A stretch of DNA of 44,780 nucleotides from Acidobacteriota bacterium (GTDB taxonomy: Bacteria > Acidobacteriota > Terriglobia > Terriglobales > Acidobacteriaceae). Under the pieces are notes generated by a model. It was not told the DNA's origin. It did not search any database and saw only the letters and a program-made list of their open reading frames with translations. The position numbers were made by a program, and so were the translations under genes. The DNA lies in NCBI GenBank assembly GCA_021816455.1, contig JAKAXU010000025.1, positions 1-44,780 on the forward strand. Reading direction: 5' to 3'. The first letter of the stretch is position 1. Each line of letters opens with the position of its first letter. Below are positions 43,816 through 44,780 of this stretch, piece after piece.

Positions 43816-43913
43816 TTTCATTCGTAGGTCCCGCGCAGACATACTTTCGACAAGAAAGTGAAAGAACGAGACCGCATGCGCGCAGGGGCACTGTAGAGAA
43901 AGGGTAAATGCTG

Positions 43914-44651
43914 ATGAGCACACTGCATAAAACAGGATTGAGCATGCAGATGCCGGATATGGCGATTCCGGAAGCGGAAGAGTTGATCGAGGAAGCACTG
44001 GAGAGCCTGGCAGGAGCTGAAAGCGCCGTATTGCAGCGCGCATTGCGTTTTCTGGCACCGGAAGGCTACCAGGTGGTGGTGGAGCTGTGCAGCGAGAATG
44101 GCCGGAGCAAGCGGCGCGGCGCATCGTCGTCGAGCTGGAATCCGGAGGAAGACGAGATTCGAATTTATTTTGAGCGGATAGGCGAGGATGGCGACGAGGC
44201 GGATACGCCGGACACGTGGAATCGCGCCGACTCGCCGATGCGGATGCGCAGCGGCGGACGCAGCGCGCGCCCGTCGGCCCGAAGCTGGGTGTCTGAGCCA
44301 GTGGCGATGACGCCGGAAGAGATGGAAGCGGCGGTCGAGGAGTTGTGCGCGGCGCTGGCCGAGGCCGAGCGCGGTGGTCATGCGTTCATCGCGTTGAAGT
44401 GGTTCCGGGATGCGTTTCTGCCACGGAAGATGTATGGGTGGACGCGGCATCCGGAGCAGCGTCAGATGATCCTGGCCGAGTCGATCCAGCGTGGCAGGGT
44501 GGTGACGGGCAAGATTCCGAATCCCAAGTCACCGGCATTTCCGACTACGACCGTGCAGCTTCCTCGCGCGACGAGCGCAACCGGCGATGCAGACGGAACG
44601 GAAGCCGAAGCGACGGCACCGACTGCACACGTGGAAGAGACGGCAGTCTGA
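43914..44651 (+). CDS. hypothetical protein, acidic and helical
   Basis: Encodes 245 residues from ATG 43914, favoured over 43908 because GAAAGGG is nine bases upstream. A helical, acidic N-terminal part (P-E-A-E-E-L-I-E-E-A-L-E-S-L) comes first. A beta segment Y-Q-V-V-V-E-L and an Arg/Ser-rich linker follow. A second helical part carries F-I-A-L-K-W-F-R-D-A-F-L-P-R-K-M-Y-G-W and ends in a Thr/Ala-rich tail. No signal peptide or transmembrane segment is seen. I do not recognise the family. Codon use (G-rich third positions) is like its neighbours to the right of the skew switch. Confidence 0.6.
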   Translation: MSTLHKTGLSMQMPDMAIPEAEELIEEALESLAGAESAVLQRALRFLAPEGYQVVVELCSENGRSKRRGASSSSWNPEEDEIRIYFERIGEDGDEADTPDTWNRADSPMRMRSGGRSARPSARSWVSEPVAMTPEEMEAAVEELCAALAEAERGGHAFIALKWFRDAFLPRKMYGWTRHPEQRQMILAESIQRGRVVTGKIPNPKSPAFPTTTVQLPRATSATGDADGTEAEATAPTAHVEETAV

Positions 44652-44704
44652 ACCTATAGATTCGGCCCATAAATACTGCTACATTGTGTATCTTGGCGCA
44701 TCCA

Positions 44705-44780
44705 ATGGATATGGAACAAGAGGATGCACGCAAGTTGAGTTCGGCAGCGCAGCATGAGCGCAGGCGACAATTGATCCGTG
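44705..44780 (+). CDS. N-terminal start of a probable IS630-type transposase (partial)
   Basis: An ATG at 44705 opens a frame that continues past the window end. The 25 residues seen (M-D-M-E-Q-E-D-A-R-K-L-S ... A-Q-H-E-R-R-R-Q-L-I-R) look like the opening of IS630 family transposases, which begin D-A-R-K-L-S-x-E-A-Q-E and then a helix-turn-helix. If right, the left end of the element lies in the 53 bases after the previous stop. The fragment is too short for certainty. Confidence 0.5.
   Translation, partial: MDMEQEDARKLSSAAQHERRRQLIR

Overview
The window looks like chromosomal DNA from an acidobacterium, most likely of the Acidobacteriaceae/Terriglobales type. The grounds are high G+C (about 60% by eye), a Ser/Thr kinase with a TPR tail next to a TIGR02999-type ECF sigma factor, a long cell-surface lipoprotein of putative Ig repeats, exported GH29 and GH38 glycosidases, and several long hypothetical proteins of the sort common in that phylum. 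This assignment is an inference from content; no rRNA or tRNA gene is present.

Layout. 0.2-4.2 kb: a DUF4145-like protein and RidA (minus strand), two small lipoproteins and a zinc-ribbon membrane protein. 4.3-7.4 kb: a pyrimidine operon pyrR-pyrB-pyrC. 7.7-14.9 kb: housekeeping genes, namely a PIN-TRAM membrane protein, a hypothetical protein, an AlkA-like glycosylase, a thioesterase-fold protein, lipB, a 2-oxoacid dehydrogenase E2 and alanine racemase. 15.0-20.0 kb: a sugar locus with a divergent LacI regulator, a zinc alcohol dehydrogenase, a FucP-type symporter, an RbsD/FucU mutarotase and an L-fucose-dehydrogenase-like SDR. 20.1-28.1 kb: a 1316-residue Ig-repeat lipoprotein (minus strand), then the kinase-TPR and ECF sigma pair. 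28.1-28.7 kb: a decayed IS1595-type transposase and a strong terminator. 28.9-40.7 kb: GH29 alpha-L-fucosidase, a minus-strand assimilatory sulfate operon cysD-cysN-cysH-tauE-like, a PAS-GAF-HD-GYP protein, GH38 alpha-mannosidase and a 36-residue membrane peptide. 40.75-44.78 kb: a 953-residue exported protein of unknown function, a hypothetical protein, and the first codons of what looks like an IS630-type transposase running off the end.

How the genes may work together. The GH29 fucosidase could release L-fucose, which the FucP-like carrier imports and the mutarotase and SDR feed into an oxidative route. The sulfate operon makes APS (CysDN) and reduces it directly (Fe-S CysH); the APS-kinase-like tail of CysN has lost its P-loop. 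The kinase and sigma factor look like a phosphorylation-controlled transcription switch.

Most notable large-scale signal: on the plus strand C exceeds G throughout about 0-28 kb whatever the gene orientation, and G exceeds C from about 28.9 kb onward. The flip falls on the transposase remnant and marks either an origin-like point or a rearrangement breakpoint.
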